64,000 nt of DNA from JBBQNR01 sp963774075 (GCA_963774075.1 CAVZDP010000005.1:372001-436000), one strand, 5' to 3'. Counted from the first letter of the stretch, positions 45,601 to 53,290 are shown. Notes: generated by a model not told the origin, from the sequence alone. Made by a program: numbers and translations.

Positions 45601-47299
45601 CCAGCTTGAAGTCGCCGGGGACCAACTCGGTCGTGCGAGCGTTGTTCGGCTCCGAGCCAGGTGCCACCTCGACCTGGCAGAAGTAGCCGGCGCCGCGTGC
45701 GTTCACCTCTCCCCTGATCGCGACGGTCGGCTGCGTCGGGTCAACCTGCGCGTACCAGTCCGGCGAGGTGATCTCGGCCTCCGGCGGGATCATCGAGCTC
45801 TCGATCGCCGTGACCGCCTTCACCATGTTCACGCGCCCGTAGCCGTAGTACTCGTCGAAGTCCTTTCGCGCCGGGTACGTCTTGGTCGTCACGAGCGGCG
45901 ACACCACCGGGCGGTTCGCGTTGACGTCGGCGAAGAGGCGGTTCTTGTCGGTGCATCCGGGAGCCGGAAACGGATGGCACGAGGTCTCCGGCTGACTGGC
46001 GAAGTTGACGTCGTCCGCCTGCAGGGCTCCGTCGATCGACCCGGAGGCCATCAGCTGCCTGACCTCGTTGACGCTCAGGGGGCACGGATCACCGCTCACG
46101 AGCGTGCACGTCCCATGCGGAGCGAGGTTGCCGTTGTCGACCTCGTTCAGCGCCGCGCTGTAGATCAGGCCGGCGAGCCCGGACCCGACGCCGGTCGCGT
46201 CGGAGGAGCAGCTCGTACTCGGGATCGCGACCGTGATGTGCGTGGAGAAGTTCGTACAGCCGTTGAACGCGAGGTAGCTGCGGCTGGAGGGAGTGAAGAC
46301 CTCGTCGTACTGCGTGACGGAGTTGACGACGATCGTGTGCGGGTAGTTGGAGGGCCAGTTGTGGTGCTGGGCCGCCTCGTCCGCCGCCGACGCGATCACC
46401 GCGACTCCGTGGTCGTATGCGTACTCGACCGCGCGGCGGCCGAGCTGTGACTGGTTCAGCGTTCCGAGCGCCTCCTGCACCACGAGCACGCCGTTGTCCA
46501 CGGCGTAGATGACCGCCTGGCCGAACGCGTTCGCGTCGGCGATGAAGGAATCGCCTACTCGCAGCGGGATGGACATGCAGTTGGGACACGAGCCGGCGTT
46601 GCGCCCGTTGTCGGCTTCGGCCGTGGAGCCCTCGGCCTCGCCGGTGCCGTGGCCGTACTGGACGTCGTCGAAGGCATCGTTGTCGTTGTCGAGGAAGTCC
46701 CAGCCGGCGATGTCGTCCACGAAGCCGTTGCCGTCGTCGTCGTCACCGTCGGAGAACGCGATCAGGAGGTCCTGCGGGACCATGACGCCCGCCGGGCCGA
46801 CGCGCCGGGAGTCGCCGAGGTCGACTCGGGGATCACCGCTGTAGTCGTCTACGTTGAAGACCCCGTCGCCGTTGCAGTCGTACTGCGTGCAGCCATCCGG
46901 GTGGGGCAGCTCGTCCCTGTTCAGGTGGGTCTTGCGGCGCAGGTCGCCCATCGCGGAGGCGTCGTTCCACTTGATGCCGGAGTCGAGCACCGCGATCAGC
47001 ACGTCGGGGCGCCCCGTGCTGGTCTGCCATGCCGTGTCGACGCCTGCGTCGCGGTCCACGACGTGCCCACCACGAACGCCGAACAGCTCGCGCGCGTCCG
47101 CGGTATGCGGGCTGCCGTCCTCGGCCGTCGCCGCGTACTTGAACTCGTTCGAGTCGCCGCTCAGATCGTTCGGCACCTCGCCGGGACCGACGCGATAGTG
47201 AGGACCGCCTGACCCGTAAGGAAAAGCCGCATACGCGGCCGGAGTTCCCCCGACGATCGCCACGAGCGCGACAGCCACCGCCAAAAGCATGCTGCGCAC
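42668..47299 (-). CDS. Giant secreted subtilase-like/FG-GAP protein with (Y/H)PRPGG module, probably inactive protease
   Basis: 1543 residues. Signal peptide LLAVAVALVAIVGGTPAAYA. Residues ~95-390 follow the S8 subtilase fold: Asp 106 (VLDSG) and His 217 (YGHGTG) are present, but the catalytic Ser position is Gly 370 (DATGVGSGLAG) and the oxyanion Asn is Asp 307 (SAADEAA). Residues ~660-1200 carry FG-GAP/VCBS calcium-loop repeats (ALADLDGDNRNELIVAS, VVDLDRDGSLEVIAAD, VGDLSGDGRPEIVVG), a likely propeller. The 214-residue module (42671-43312) ends GVFTP. Heads a three-gene operon; AAGGGGAGG precedes the start. Confidence 0.88.
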   Translation of the reverse strand: MRSMLLAVAVALVAIVGGTPAAYAAFPYGSGGPHYRVGPGEVPNDLSGDSNEFKYAATAEDGSPHTADARELFGVRGGHVVDRDAGVDTAWQTSTGRPDVLIAVLDSGIKWNDASAMGDLRRKTHLNRDELPHPDGCTQYDCNGDGVFNVDDYSGDPRVDLGDSRRVGPAGVMVPQDLLIAFSDGDDDDGNGFVDDIAGWDFLDNDNDAFDDVQYGHGTGEAEGSTAEADNGRNAGSCPNCMSIPLRVGDSFIADANAFGQAVIYAVDNGVLVVQEALGTLNQSQLGRRAVEYAYDHGVAVIASAADEAAQHHNWPSNYPHTIVVNSVTQYDEVFTPSSRSYLAFNGCTNFSTHITVAIPSTSCSSDATGVGSGLAGLIYSAALNEVDNGNLAPHGTCTLVSGDPCPLSVNEVRQLMASGSIDGALQADDVNFASQPETSCHPFPAPGCTDKNRLFADVNANRPVVSPLVTTKTYPARKDFDEYYGYGRVNMVKAVTAIESSMIPPEAEITSPDWYAQVDPTQPTVAIRGEVNARGAGYFCQVEVAPGSEPNNARTTELVPGDFKLVASSWCDGTQRSAAFDGVLAELDLNDLKSRFPATTGAFNGPEPTPGAPNFNGRPNHEPYGFVVRVVVSTSQQGSTVSGQDRRNFFLHRDQDMLPGFPRTLTSDGASSPALADLDGDNRNELIVASSDGVVHAYRRDGSELPGWPVHSDPLPLHTGGEAFTSGDVPEDSSYAAILASVSVVDLDRDGSLEVIAADMGGKVYVWESGGTLRFKREANAEFSGKPLAPFENVRRGPRYRTQHGFLGSPVAANLDGGGGKLEIVAAGMDRHVYAWRSDGAAVDGFPVLTIDRSKITAIDPDTHAPTFASGIGAEWNQGAIVDTPAVGDLSGDGRPEIVVGTNEEYEPSADGGVNAGNLNTASLALLAQAGVLEFANTRLFALKPDGEPGGPSVGGPSPFVTGWPKKLAFINKELLPVVGEGVTGSPVIASVTCPFGGGGPKVGASSAAGPAYLFNPDGSSCYGQTPDPQGRQQDNAMATDFAAGTEKYDTPAIPAVGHPAFGDFGGGTSFLVPAAGVIRALDLVVNEYQGGQDFVAALDPQTGQFRPGFPSPVNDLQFLTGPSVADLDGLPGEELVGGTASLDLYGMNAAGLPFSPAWPKMTGDWTVTNPVAGSLGTLDIDSAARKVVMSLTRSGVMLGYDTDAPACSPGSWPRFHHDNASSGDLRRDAVSPGKPMDVSLSGTTISFEAPGDDLLCGTADHYEVVTSDVEITGANFDDQTPLGGAPAPAAAGGQQSYAVPVVSRRYVAIRAVDEQGNVGRPIVVQVRHPRPGGATPLRVPLVPEFQACTNPDSTHAGPLDAPSCSGPQLESGQLTTSTLGRGGGFARMDVRTGDPGTPEDEADVRIDASARDVQLAAGGSDYSGKVILRSRLRLTDYANGASGDESGTVEDFDLSAPFDCVPSADPATGSTCAIGTTLDALLPGVAVEGRRAVISAFSLMLLDAGADGQISPQSDPLGLGCPPTCGSGDEAVFLRQGVFTP

Positions 47300-47411
47300 T
47301 TCGTACCTCCCCTTGCGATGTGGGCGGCAGTCTAGCCGCTCGCGCGCGGAATTGGTAGAGCCGCGGTCACCGCCGCGGCCGACCGGCGTCCGAAGGGAAG
47401 TCGAATCGCTG

Positions 47412-47711
47412 TCAGCCCATCGGCTGCCGTGCGGCGTCCTCCTGCTTGCGCTCCCGCAGCTTGCCGGCGCGAATCTGCTCCGCCATTTCCTTCGACTCCT
47501 CGCGGAAGGCCGTACCGTCCTCGAACTCGATCACTGGGTACGCGGCCTGACCGGTCAGCTCCTTGACCCGAGTCCGCTTGGCCCTCGAGAGCGGGCCCTT
47601 CACGACCTCGTAATCCACCCCCTGATCGTCGAGCGCCTTCTGAACCTTCCAGCACGGGTGGACGTTCATCTTGAAGAACATCAGCGAGCAGCGATGAAGC
47701 TTTACTGCCAT
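47412..47711 (-). CDS. Glutathione S-transferase N-terminal-like small protein
   Basis: 99 residues. Thioredoxin-fold protein like the N-terminal half of GSTs: VKLHRCSLMFFKMNVHPCWKVQKALDDQG, then YEVVKGPLSR, YPVIEFEDGTAFREESKEM (the GSH gamma-Glu motif). A lone N-terminal GST domain without the helical half is a known high-GC actinobacterial family; mycothiol rather than glutathione would be the thiol there. Function unknown. A 7-bp stem GCCGCGG/CCGCGGC at 47360-47379 follows it and may be its terminator. Confidence 0.75.
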   Translation of the reverse strand: MAVKLHRCSLMFFKMNVHPCWKVQKALDDQGVDYEVVKGPLSRAKRTRVKELTGQAAYPVIEFEDGTAFREESKEMAEQIRAGKLRERKQEDAARQPMG

Positions 47712-47841
47712 GGCTCCTCCTCTTTACGGAAATATCTGGCCGGCTTCGCCGGAACACCTTAAAGTCGCATTACGGCCGCTCATCTCGGGCATAACCAAGA
47801 GCACGCGGGGCGCGCCCCCAAGATACTGAGGGAGATCTCGT

Positions 47842-48174
47842 TTGGAGACCGATGCAAGCGCCCGCCCAGCGCCGGACCAGGGCCAGGGACGAATGGAAGA
47901 CAGCCAGGACAGGGATCTGGACTTCGCGGAGCGCGAGATCGTGCTGCGCGCCGACTTCGAGCAACTAGACGACGAAGGCTATGTTTCGACGGCGCTTCGC
48001 TTCATGCTGCGCGGCCCTCGCCACCCCGACGAAGGCGAGTGGGTCTACCTGATCGACGTCCATGGCCGGGGTTGCCTCGGCTGCGTCGAGGAAGTCACCG
48101 GCTGGAACGCCAGAGTGCGACCGGACTGGGAGACGTGGTCGCCCGGCGACCCACCTCCCCGGCGGCTGATCTAG
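47842..48174 (+). CDS. Small conserved-looking protein, unknown
   Basis: 110 residues from the TTG at 47842 (GGGAGA 6-7 bases upstream); a shorter start at ATG 47893 is possible. The sequence has an acidic, Asp-rich N-terminus and a beta-like core: EIVLRADFEQLDDEGYVSTALRFML, GEWVYLIDVHGRGCLGCVEEV. A CxxC pair (CLGC) might bind metal or redox-react. I do not recognise a family. It converges on arsI with 9 bases between stops. Confidence 0.6.
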   Translation: METDASARPAPDQGQGRMEDSQDRDLDFAEREIVLRADFEQLDDEGYVSTALRFMLRGPRHPDEGEWVYLIDVHGRGCLGCVEEVTGWNARVRPDWETWSPGDPPPRRLI

Positions 48175-48183
48175 TTCGGCGTC

Positions 48184-48600
48184 TCAGGCGCAGCAGGTCG
48201 CCGGGGACGCTTTGGGCTCGGCCTCCACGTCGGCCGTGACCGCGAACACCTCCCACGGGGTGCCCTCCGGGTCGCTCACCCAGACCTTGTCCTGTCGCGC
48301 GTAGCAACAGGTGACGCCCATCTCTTCGCGCGTCGGGAAGCCGGCGTCGGCGAGTCGCCGGCCCGCATCGATCACTTCCTGGGTGGAGTCGACCTGAATG
48401 CCGGCGTGGTTGAAAGCGCCGAGGCCGACGCCACGGTCGCCTTCGTTGAGCGTGAAGTTGAGGGCCGGATCGCTCACCTCGAACTTCGCGTAGCCGGGCT
48501 CGAGCTTCACGGGCTCGCCTCCGAACAGCGCGGTGTAGAACGGGACGGCGCCCTCGACGTCGGCGACGGTGAGGGCGAGATGCGGTTTCAAGACAGCCAT
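48184..48600 (-). CDS. arsI: ArsI/CadI family glyoxalase (C-As lyase type)
   Basis: 138 residues, vicinal oxygen chelate fold. The metal ligands are His in KPHLALTV, His in FNHAGIQV and Glu in TPWEVFAV. The family-specific Cys pair VTCCYARQDKVWV is present; in ArsI this pair binds trivalent methylarsenic or aromatic arsenic. The C-terminal tail has another CC (ATCCA). ArsI cleaves the carbon-arsenic bond of trivalent organoarsenicals with O2 and Fe2+; CadI is the cadmium-induced homologue. It overlaps arsR by 13 bases and must be cotranscribed. Confidence 0.92.
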   Translation of the reverse strand: MAVLKPHLALTVADVEGAVPFYTALFGGEPVKLEPGYAKFEVSDPALNFTLNEGDRGVGLGAFNHAGIQVDSTQEVIDAGRRLADAGFPTREEMGVTCCYARQDKVWVSDPEGTPWEVFAVTADVEAEPKASPATCCA

Positions 48601-48941
48601 GACTCGAGCTCCTCCAGTGCTTCGCGGTTGACGTAGTAATAAGCCCAAAGCCCTTGCCGCTCGACCCCGACGACGCCGGCGTCGCGGAGCACCTTGAGGT
48701 GATGGGAGAGGGTGGGCTGGGAGACGTCGAACAGGGGCTGGAGCTCGCAGACGCAGACCCTGCCGGCGTGTCTGCGCAGGATGTCGACGAGCTGGACCCG
48801 GATCGGGTCCGACAGCGCCTTTGCCAGGGCCGCGAGGGAGTTGGCCCTGTCGGAGCCGACGTCGAGGCGGACCGGCGAGTCGCAGCACGGCTCGCCGGGT
48901 GGCCGCTTTTGCTTGGGCTCCAGTTTTAGATCGACGTTCAT
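48588..48941 (-). CDS. arsR: ArsR/SmtB-family metalloregulator
   Basis: 117 residues from ATG 48941. Winged helix with LAKALSDPIRVQLVDILR, the alpha-3 metal-binding CVCELQPLF (CxCxxL), and the DNA helix VSQPTLSHHLKVLRDAG. An extra CC at the N-terminus (GEPCCDSP) may be a further As(III)/Sb(III) ligand. It likely represses its own arsR-arsI operon and is released by arsenite or an organoarsenical. The promoter region carries two ATCGAT sites (48940-48945 and 48968-48973). Confidence 0.92.
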   Translation of the reverse strand: MNVDLKLEPKQKRPPGEPCCDSPVRLDVGSDRANSLAALAKALSDPIRVQLVDILRRHAGRVCVCELQPLFDVSQPTLSHHLKVLRDAGVVGVERQGLWAYYYVNREALEELESWLS

Positions 48942-48976
48942 CGATGCAGTGGACGATAGCACACTACATCGATTGT
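48938..48976 (-). promoter_or_regulatory. Putative ArsR operator pair
   Basis: Two ATCGAT cores, inside TCATCGATGCA (48938-48948) and ACATCGATTGT (48966-48976), spaced by 28 bases, flank the arsR start. ACATCGAT-type motifs are typical ArsR/SmtB targets, so repression at this overlap is plausible. The first site overlaps the ATG. Confidence 0.6.
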
Positions 48977-49000
48977 TATCTATTTAGTTGTCGCGGCTGG

Positions 49001-49486
49001 TCAGGCCGCCGTCACGCGCAGAGCGGGGGTACAGCTGGCTCGACCCTGCTTCTCGAGGTAGCGCTGGTGGTACTCCTCCGCCCGGTGGAAATCACCGGCG
49101 GGAACGATCTGGGTCACGATCTGCCTGCCCGTGCCGGCCTGCCGCTCGCGTTTGGCCAGGAGTGCGGCCGCCTCCTGCTCGGGCGTGTGAAAGAAGATCG
49201 CGGAGCGGTACTGGCTTCCGATGTCGGGGCCCTGGCGGTCGAGCTGAGTGGGATCGTGGACGTCCCAGAAGCGCTCGAGCAGGTACTCATAGGAGATCTG
49301 GTCGGGATCGAACTCGATTTGGACCGCTTCCGCATGACCGGTCGTGCCGGAGCAGACGTCTTCATAGCTGGGGCTCGGGTGAAGGCCGCCCGTGTAGCCC
49401 ACCGACGTGCCGGTCACACCTGGCAGCTCGCGAAACGCCGCCTCGACACCCCAGAAGCAGCCCGCTGCGAACGTCGCCTTCTCCAT
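49001..49486 (-). CDS. msrA: Peptide-methionine (S)-S-oxide reductase
   Basis: 161 residues from ATG 49486, with AGGAGG close upstream. The catalytic GCFWGVEAAFRELPGV motif is at residues 9-24, with GYTGGLHPSPSYEDVCSGTTGHAE and the QGPDIGSQYRS and YHQRYL motifs. MsrA repairs the S isomer of methionine sulfoxide. The resolving Cys is in RASCTP near the end. It is encoded upstream and on the same strand as arsR-arsI, facing away from its own 310-base upstream gap. Confidence 0.96.
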   Translation of the reverse strand: MEKATFAAGCFWGVEAAFRELPGVTGTSVGYTGGLHPSPSYEDVCSGTTGHAEAVQIEFDPDQISYEYLLERFWDVHDPTQLDRQGPDIGSQYRSAIFFHTPEQEAAALLAKRERQAGTGRQIVTQIVPAGDFHRAEEYHQRYLEKQGRASCTPALRVTAA

Positions 49487-49593
49487 CTTCGATCCTCCTG
49501 GTTCGCTCGCCCGCGCCGGGCGCGCGGGTCGATCAAGGTTAGCTGCCCGCAGAACGGTCTCGTTCGCGATTTCGGTCATTGGCGCCACAACGA

Positions 49594-49624
49594 GAAGCGC
49601 CCGGCCGGTGGAGCCGGGCGCTTC
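49594..49624. terminator. 11-bp hairpin in the 310-base gap
   Basis: GAAGCGCCCGG (49594-49604) and CCGGGCGCTTC (49614-49624) form a perfect stem with a 9-base loop. A second stem, CTGCCTC/GAGGCAG, lies at 49654-49676. They may terminate transcription from the membrane-protein gene on the minus strand or structure the msrA leader. No U run follows. The remainder of 49487-49796 shows no gene that I can support. Confidence 0.45.
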
Positions 49625-49796
49625 AGAGGCGCGCATCGAGTCAGTCTTCGCCTCTGCCTCGCTGTAAGAGAGGCAGCCGCCATCTTACTCCAGATTGAAC
49701 AAGTGAAGGCTCTCTGAGCGCCGGCATCGAAACGGAACCGGCAAAAGTTGGCCCAAACTGGGGCGAGGGCAAGGAACCGAGCACACATGAAGAGCG

Positions 49797-50480
49797 CTAG
49801 TCAGGCGGGCCACCGTTCGCGAAGCCGTCATCGCCCAGTCGCGCAATCGAGTGGCCGACGGCGAGGCCTCCGGCGAGCAGCGTCACGGCTCCGGCCACGA
49901 AGTAGGCGTTGCTGATGAATATCGTCTCCGTGCCCGCCATCAGTGCGGCGAGCACGAGGAGGGCGCCCGCCCACGCCGGCACGGCGCCCTGGCGGACCGC
50001 GCCGACCGCGAGCGAGACCATGCCCGCGATCCAGGCCAGCGCCAGCACGTAGAAGGGGAGCGACCACGACGAGCTCTGGACTTCCTCGAACGCGGCCTCC
50101 AGCGTGGCGCGGTCCACGCCCTCGCGCCCGTAGATCTCGCCGAGCACGCCCCACGTGAAGCCGTCGAGGGCAATGACGCCGGCGAACCCAAGCAGCCCGG
50201 CGAGCCCGAGCGCGCCTCCCGCGAGGCCGAGGCGGGGTTGGCGCCTGCTCACAAGGAAAGCGAGCCCCAGCACGGCGGCCGCGTAGATCAGTATTCCGAG
50301 GAAGCCGAGCACATGCGCGATCTGCCAGCGCTCGTGCTCCGCGGCGATCTCTGCGAGCTGCGCGGCCTCGTTGCCCGGCTCGTACTCCTTCGGGTGCAGC
50401 AGGTTGTCGGCTACTAGAAGCCCCGGAGCGAGCACGAGCGCGAGCACCGTCGCGCGGCGATACAGGCGCGCGCGGTTCAA
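49797..50480 (-). CDS. Polytopic membrane protein, unknown
   Basis: 227 residues, about six transmembrane segments (LALVLAPGLLVADNLL, HVLGFLGILIYAAAVLGLAFLV, LGLAGLLGFAGVIAL, VLALAWIAGMVSLAVG, AGALLVLAALMAG, FVAGAVTLLAGGLAVG). A loop has ALDGFTWGVLGEIYGREGVD between helices. It resembles the loose DUF4386-like group of actinobacterial membrane proteins, but I cannot assign it with confidence. Divergent from the hydrolase at 50584. Confidence 0.68.
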   Translation of the reverse strand: MNRARLYRRATVLALVLAPGLLVADNLLHPKEYEPGNEAAQLAEIAAEHERWQIAHVLGFLGILIYAAAVLGLAFLVSRRQPRLGLAGGALGLAGLLGFAGVIALDGFTWGVLGEIYGREGVDRATLEAAFEEVQSSSWSLPFYVLALAWIAGMVSLAVGAVRQGAVPAWAGALLVLAALMAGTETIFISNAYFVAGAVTLLAGGLAVGHSIARLGDDGFANGGPPD

Positions 50481-50583
50481 CGTGCCTGGGCCGGCTCGCA
50501 GAGGTTCACGGCGCGCACCCTAGCCGTAGGGCGAGCAAGCCGGCGGTGTTCGCCGGCGGCGACATCGGTGCGACAATCGCCCG

Positions 50584-52530
50584 GTGCGACGGCCACTCGC
50601 GTTACTCGCCGCGCTGCTCGCGGTCGGCCTCGCTCCCCCGGTCGCCTCTGCGTCCACTCCATTCGGCCGTTGTCACGGCGGTCGCGCGCAATGCGCTCGC
50701 GTCGACGTTCCACTCGACCGCTCCGGGCGGGTGGCGGGCACGATAGGCCTGCACGTCGAGCGGCTGCGGGCGCGGGGCAGGTCGCGCGGAGCCGTGCTCG
50801 CGCTCGCGGGCGGGCCCGGGCAGTCCGCGGCTCCGCTGCTGCTCGACTTCGCCCAAGACGTGCGGCCCGCCCTGCGGACCCGCGACCTGATCGCGTTCGA
50901 CCAGCGGGGAACGGGGCGCTCCGGCGTACTGCGCTGCCCCCGCCTCGAGCGTCTTAAGATCGGGGATCTCGGCGCAACCGTGAGAGAGTGCGCGGCGACG
51001 CTCGGGGCGCGGCGGGGCTTCTACACGACGTACGACACGGCCGAGGACATCGAGGCCGTCCGCCAGGCGGTGGGGGTCGAGAGGCTGACCCTCTACGGGA
51101 CCTCGTACGGGACCAAGGTGGCGCTGGCCTACGCATCCCGGTATCCGGCGCACGTCGAGCGCCTACTGCTCGACTCGGTGGTGGGCCTCGACGGCCCCGA
51201 CCCGTTCATGCTGGACGTCTTCGGGGCGGTGCCGCGAGTCCTGCGGGCGCTTTGCTCGAAGGGCGCCTGCAGGGGAATCACACGCGATCCCGCCGGTGAC
51301 TTGTCGAAGCTGGTCACCCGTCTGGCGCTCGCGCCAATCCGCGGCCGCGTCTTCGGAGGCGACGGACGGCCGCACCGGCGCAAGCTCGGCCGGCTGCGGC
51401 TGGTGCGGATCCTCATCGACGGCGACATCGACCCGACCTTGCGCGCGGAGCTGCCCGCTGCGGTGGCCTCCGCGCTGCGCGGCGACTCGGCTCCCCTGCT
51501 GCGGCTCGCGCACCGCGACCGGGTCTTCGAGTCGCAGCTCGAGCCGGTGCGCGACTTCAGCCCGGCGCTCTTCGTCGCGACGACCTGCGAGGAGGGACCG
51601 CTCCCGTGGCAGTCAGAGCTGCCGTTCTCGCACCGTTGGGGGCAGGCCATCTCTCGTGCGGGCGCGCTGCCGGACTCCGTCTTCGCGCCCTTCGACCGCG
51701 CGACCGCGCGGGCTTCGGACAGCCTGCGCCTGTGCGCCCACTGGCCGACGGCCGGACCGGCTCCGGCGCCCACCCCGTTCGTGGCGCCGAGCGTCCCAAC
51801 CCTCCTGCTGAGCGGCGAGGCGGACCTTCGTACCCCCCAGGAGGGTGCCGCCCGGCTCGCGGCGCAGATACCGGGGGCCACGCACCTGGTCCTGCCGGGA
51901 ACCGGTCACGGCGCGCTCGTCAACGACTTTTCGGCCTGCGCCGAAAGGGCCGTTGCCCGATTCTTCGCCGGCCGGCCCGTCGGCACCAAGTGCCCCCAGC
52001 TCGGCCAGCTGCTGCGGGAGATCTTCTCGGCCGCCTTCCTGCCGACTCCGATCGCCCCGCGGTCGGTGCGACAGCTTCGACGCGCCGGCGGGCTGCCCGG
52101 ACGCGCCGGGCGCACACTGGCGGCCTTTCAGGCCACGATCGCCGACGCTTTCTTCCAGCTCTTGTTCTACACGGGGGGTGAGATCTCCGCCAGCCGGGCG
52201 ATCGGCGGGCTGCGTGGTGGACGCATCCACTCGAACGGGAGGCTCGACCACTACCAGTACGTGCCGGGCGTGGTGGTCACCGAGATCCCATCGCGAGGAC
52301 GGCCAACCACGCTGCTCGACGACCGCGGCCGCCAGCGCTTCCGGGTCGCGGGCCGTGCCGCCAGCCGGGGCGTGCTGACGCTGGACAAGCGCCGGTTCAC
52401 GGTCCGGGGCCGCCTGGGCGGGCGAAGGGTGGACGTCGACCTGCTGGAGGAGATCGAGAGCGAGCTTCGCGAATCGCGGGCGGGGGCCGCTGCCATCGAT
52501 GCGAAGGGCTGTTGCCGCTTCGTACGGTGA
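50584..52530 (+). CDS. Secreted alpha/beta hydrolase, tripeptidyl-aminopeptidase-like
   Basis: 648 residues from GTG 50584, signal peptide PLALLAALLAVGLAPPVASA. The alpha/beta fold shows LALAGGPGQSAAPLLLD and LIAFDQRGTGRSG (HGGPG/oxyanion region), the nucleophile TLYGTSYGTKVALAYA (G-x-S-x-G), Asp in LLLSGEADLRTPQEGA and His in VLPGTGHGALVND. This matches S33/TAP-like exopeptidases. A C-terminal beta domain (about 520-640) is an extra not found in standard TAP. Substrates are peptide N-termini or esters. An inverted repeat AGAGCCTC/GAGGCTCT (52530-52563) overlaps the stop. Confidence 0.88.
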   Translation: MRRPLALLAALLAVGLAPPVASASTPFGRCHGGRAQCARVDVPLDRSGRVAGTIGLHVERLRARGRSRGAVLALAGGPGQSAAPLLLDFAQDVRPALRTRDLIAFDQRGTGRSGVLRCPRLERLKIGDLGATVRECAATLGARRGFYTTYDTAEDIEAVRQAVGVERLTLYGTSYGTKVALAYASRYPAHVERLLLDSVVGLDGPDPFMLDVFGAVPRVLRALCSKGACRGITRDPAGDLSKLVTRLALAPIRGRVFGGDGRPHRRKLGRLRLVRILIDGDIDPTLRAELPAAVASALRGDSAPLLRLAHRDRVFESQLEPVRDFSPALFVATTCEEGPLPWQSELPFSHRWGQAISRAGALPDSVFAPFDRATARASDSLRLCAHWPTAGPAPAPTPFVAPSVPTLLLSGEADLRTPQEGAARLAAQIPGATHLVLPGTGHGALVNDFSACAERAVARFFAGRPVGTKCPQLGQLLREIFSAAFLPTPIAPRSVRQLRRAGGLPGRAGRTLAAFQATIADAFFQLLFYTGGEISASRAIGGLRGGRIHSNGRLDHYQYVPGVVVTEIPSRGRPTTLLDDRGRQRFRVAGRAASRGVLTLDKRRFTVRGRLGGRRVDVDLLEEIESELRESRAGAAAIDAKGCCRFVR

Positions 52531-52563
52531 GAGCCTCTAACCGGGCATTTCGTTGGAGGCTCT
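52530..52563. terminator. Inverted repeat between convergent stops
   Basis: AGAGCCTC (52530-52537) and GAGGCTCT (52556-52563) with an 18-base loop lie between the stops of the hydrolase and the DUF167 gene. It could act for both directions; there is no U run. Confidence 0.4.
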
Positions 52564-52845
52564 GAGCCTCCCGTGCTCAGCCAATCCCAGCACCCGCTCG
52601 AGCTTCGCGGCGTCCACGCCCTCGACGCTCACGAGCTTGTCGCGGGAGCCGGCTCCGCGTGCGACCGACACGCGGCTCTTCGCCACCCCCGCGCGCGCGG
52701 CGATCAGCCTGCACAGCGCCTCGTTTGCGCGGCCCTGCACGGGCGGGGCGCTGACGCGCACCATCAGCGCGCCGTCGCGCACGCCGACTATCTCGTCCCG
52801 CGCCGCTCGCGGCTGCAGCCGCACGCGCACGCGCGCGGGCGTCAC
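52537..52845 (-). CDS. DUF167/YggU family protein
   Basis: 102 residues from GTG 52845. Signature pieces: VRVRLQPRAARDEIVGV, GALMVRVSAPPVQGRANEALCRLIA, and VSVARGAGSRDKLVSVEG. DUF167 (YggU) is a small ancient fold of unknown function. The start is uncertain; the frame runs upstream into the SnoaL-like gene, which ends at 52877. Confidence 0.85.
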   Translation of the reverse strand: MTPARVRVRLQPRAARDEIVGVRDGALMVRVSAPPVQGRANEALCRLIAARAGVAKSRVSVARGAGSRDKLVSVEGVDAAKLERVLGLAEHGRLRASNEMPG

Positions 52846-52876
52846 GGCGACCGCGTGCAGCGCGTCCCGGCCGCAG

Positions 52877-53290
52877 TCACCGCGGCGCTTCGACCCCCGC
52901 TGCGGCGCTCGCCTCGGCGACGTCGTGGAACCACTGCAGGCGCGCGGCCCTGCCGTCCCGAAACGTCCACAGGTGCTGCTCGTCCACCACCAGGTGCGCG
53001 CCGCTGTCACGCCCCCGGGCGCGAAACTTGAGCAGCGCCAGGACTTGGTCCTCCCCCACTCCGATCAGCTCGTACGGCTCGTGCTCGTAGTCGTTGAACG
53101 CCGCATCGAGCGTGCGCTGCACGTCGAGCATCCCGGCGTGGCCGCAGCGCGTACCGGGCTCGACCGCGTAGTCGGGGTTGACCCACTCGACGTCCGCGCA
53201 CATCAGATCGAGCGCGTTCTCGAGCCGGCCGGGACCGTTCCAGGCCTCGTAGATGCGCATCACCGTCCCCTGGTTGTCGGCCACGTCCAT
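52877..53290 (-). CDS. SnoaL/NTF2-like fold protein
   Basis: 137 residues. NTF2-like cone: VMRIYEAWNGPGRLENALDLM, EWVNPDYAVEPGTRCGHAG, LKFRARGRDSGAHLVVDEQHL and WTFRDGRAARLQWFHDVAEA. The same tail pattern (WTxRDGxxxR) occurs in the protein encoded at 23249-23680, so the two are paralogues of one ligand-binding family. Catalytic role unknown. Same strand as the SDR gene 48 bases upstream. Confidence 0.87.
   Translation of the reverse strand: MDVADNQGTVMRIYEAWNGPGRLENALDLMCADVEWVNPDYAVEPGTRCGHAGMLDVQRTLDAAFNDYEHEPYELIGVGEDQVLALLKFRARGRDSGAHLVVDEQHLWTFRDGRAARLQWFHDVAEASAAAGVEAPR

Noticed and set aside
44885..46450. A 521-codon open frame on the + strand inside the subtilase gene
   Set aside because: Antisense to a well-supported coding sequence; composition is that of a shadow frame.
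42668..47299. Active subtilisin-like protease
   Set aside because: The Ser position in the catalytic motif is Gly and the oxyanion Asn is Asp, so activity is not supported.
12524..49486. msrA and msrB as one unit
   Set aside because: They are 36 kb apart with unrelated neighbours; co-regulation cannot be inferred.
49487..49796. tRNA or riboswitch upstream of msrA
   Set aside because: Two hairpins are present, but there is no T-loop sequence, no cloverleaf and no known riboswitch core that I could recognise.
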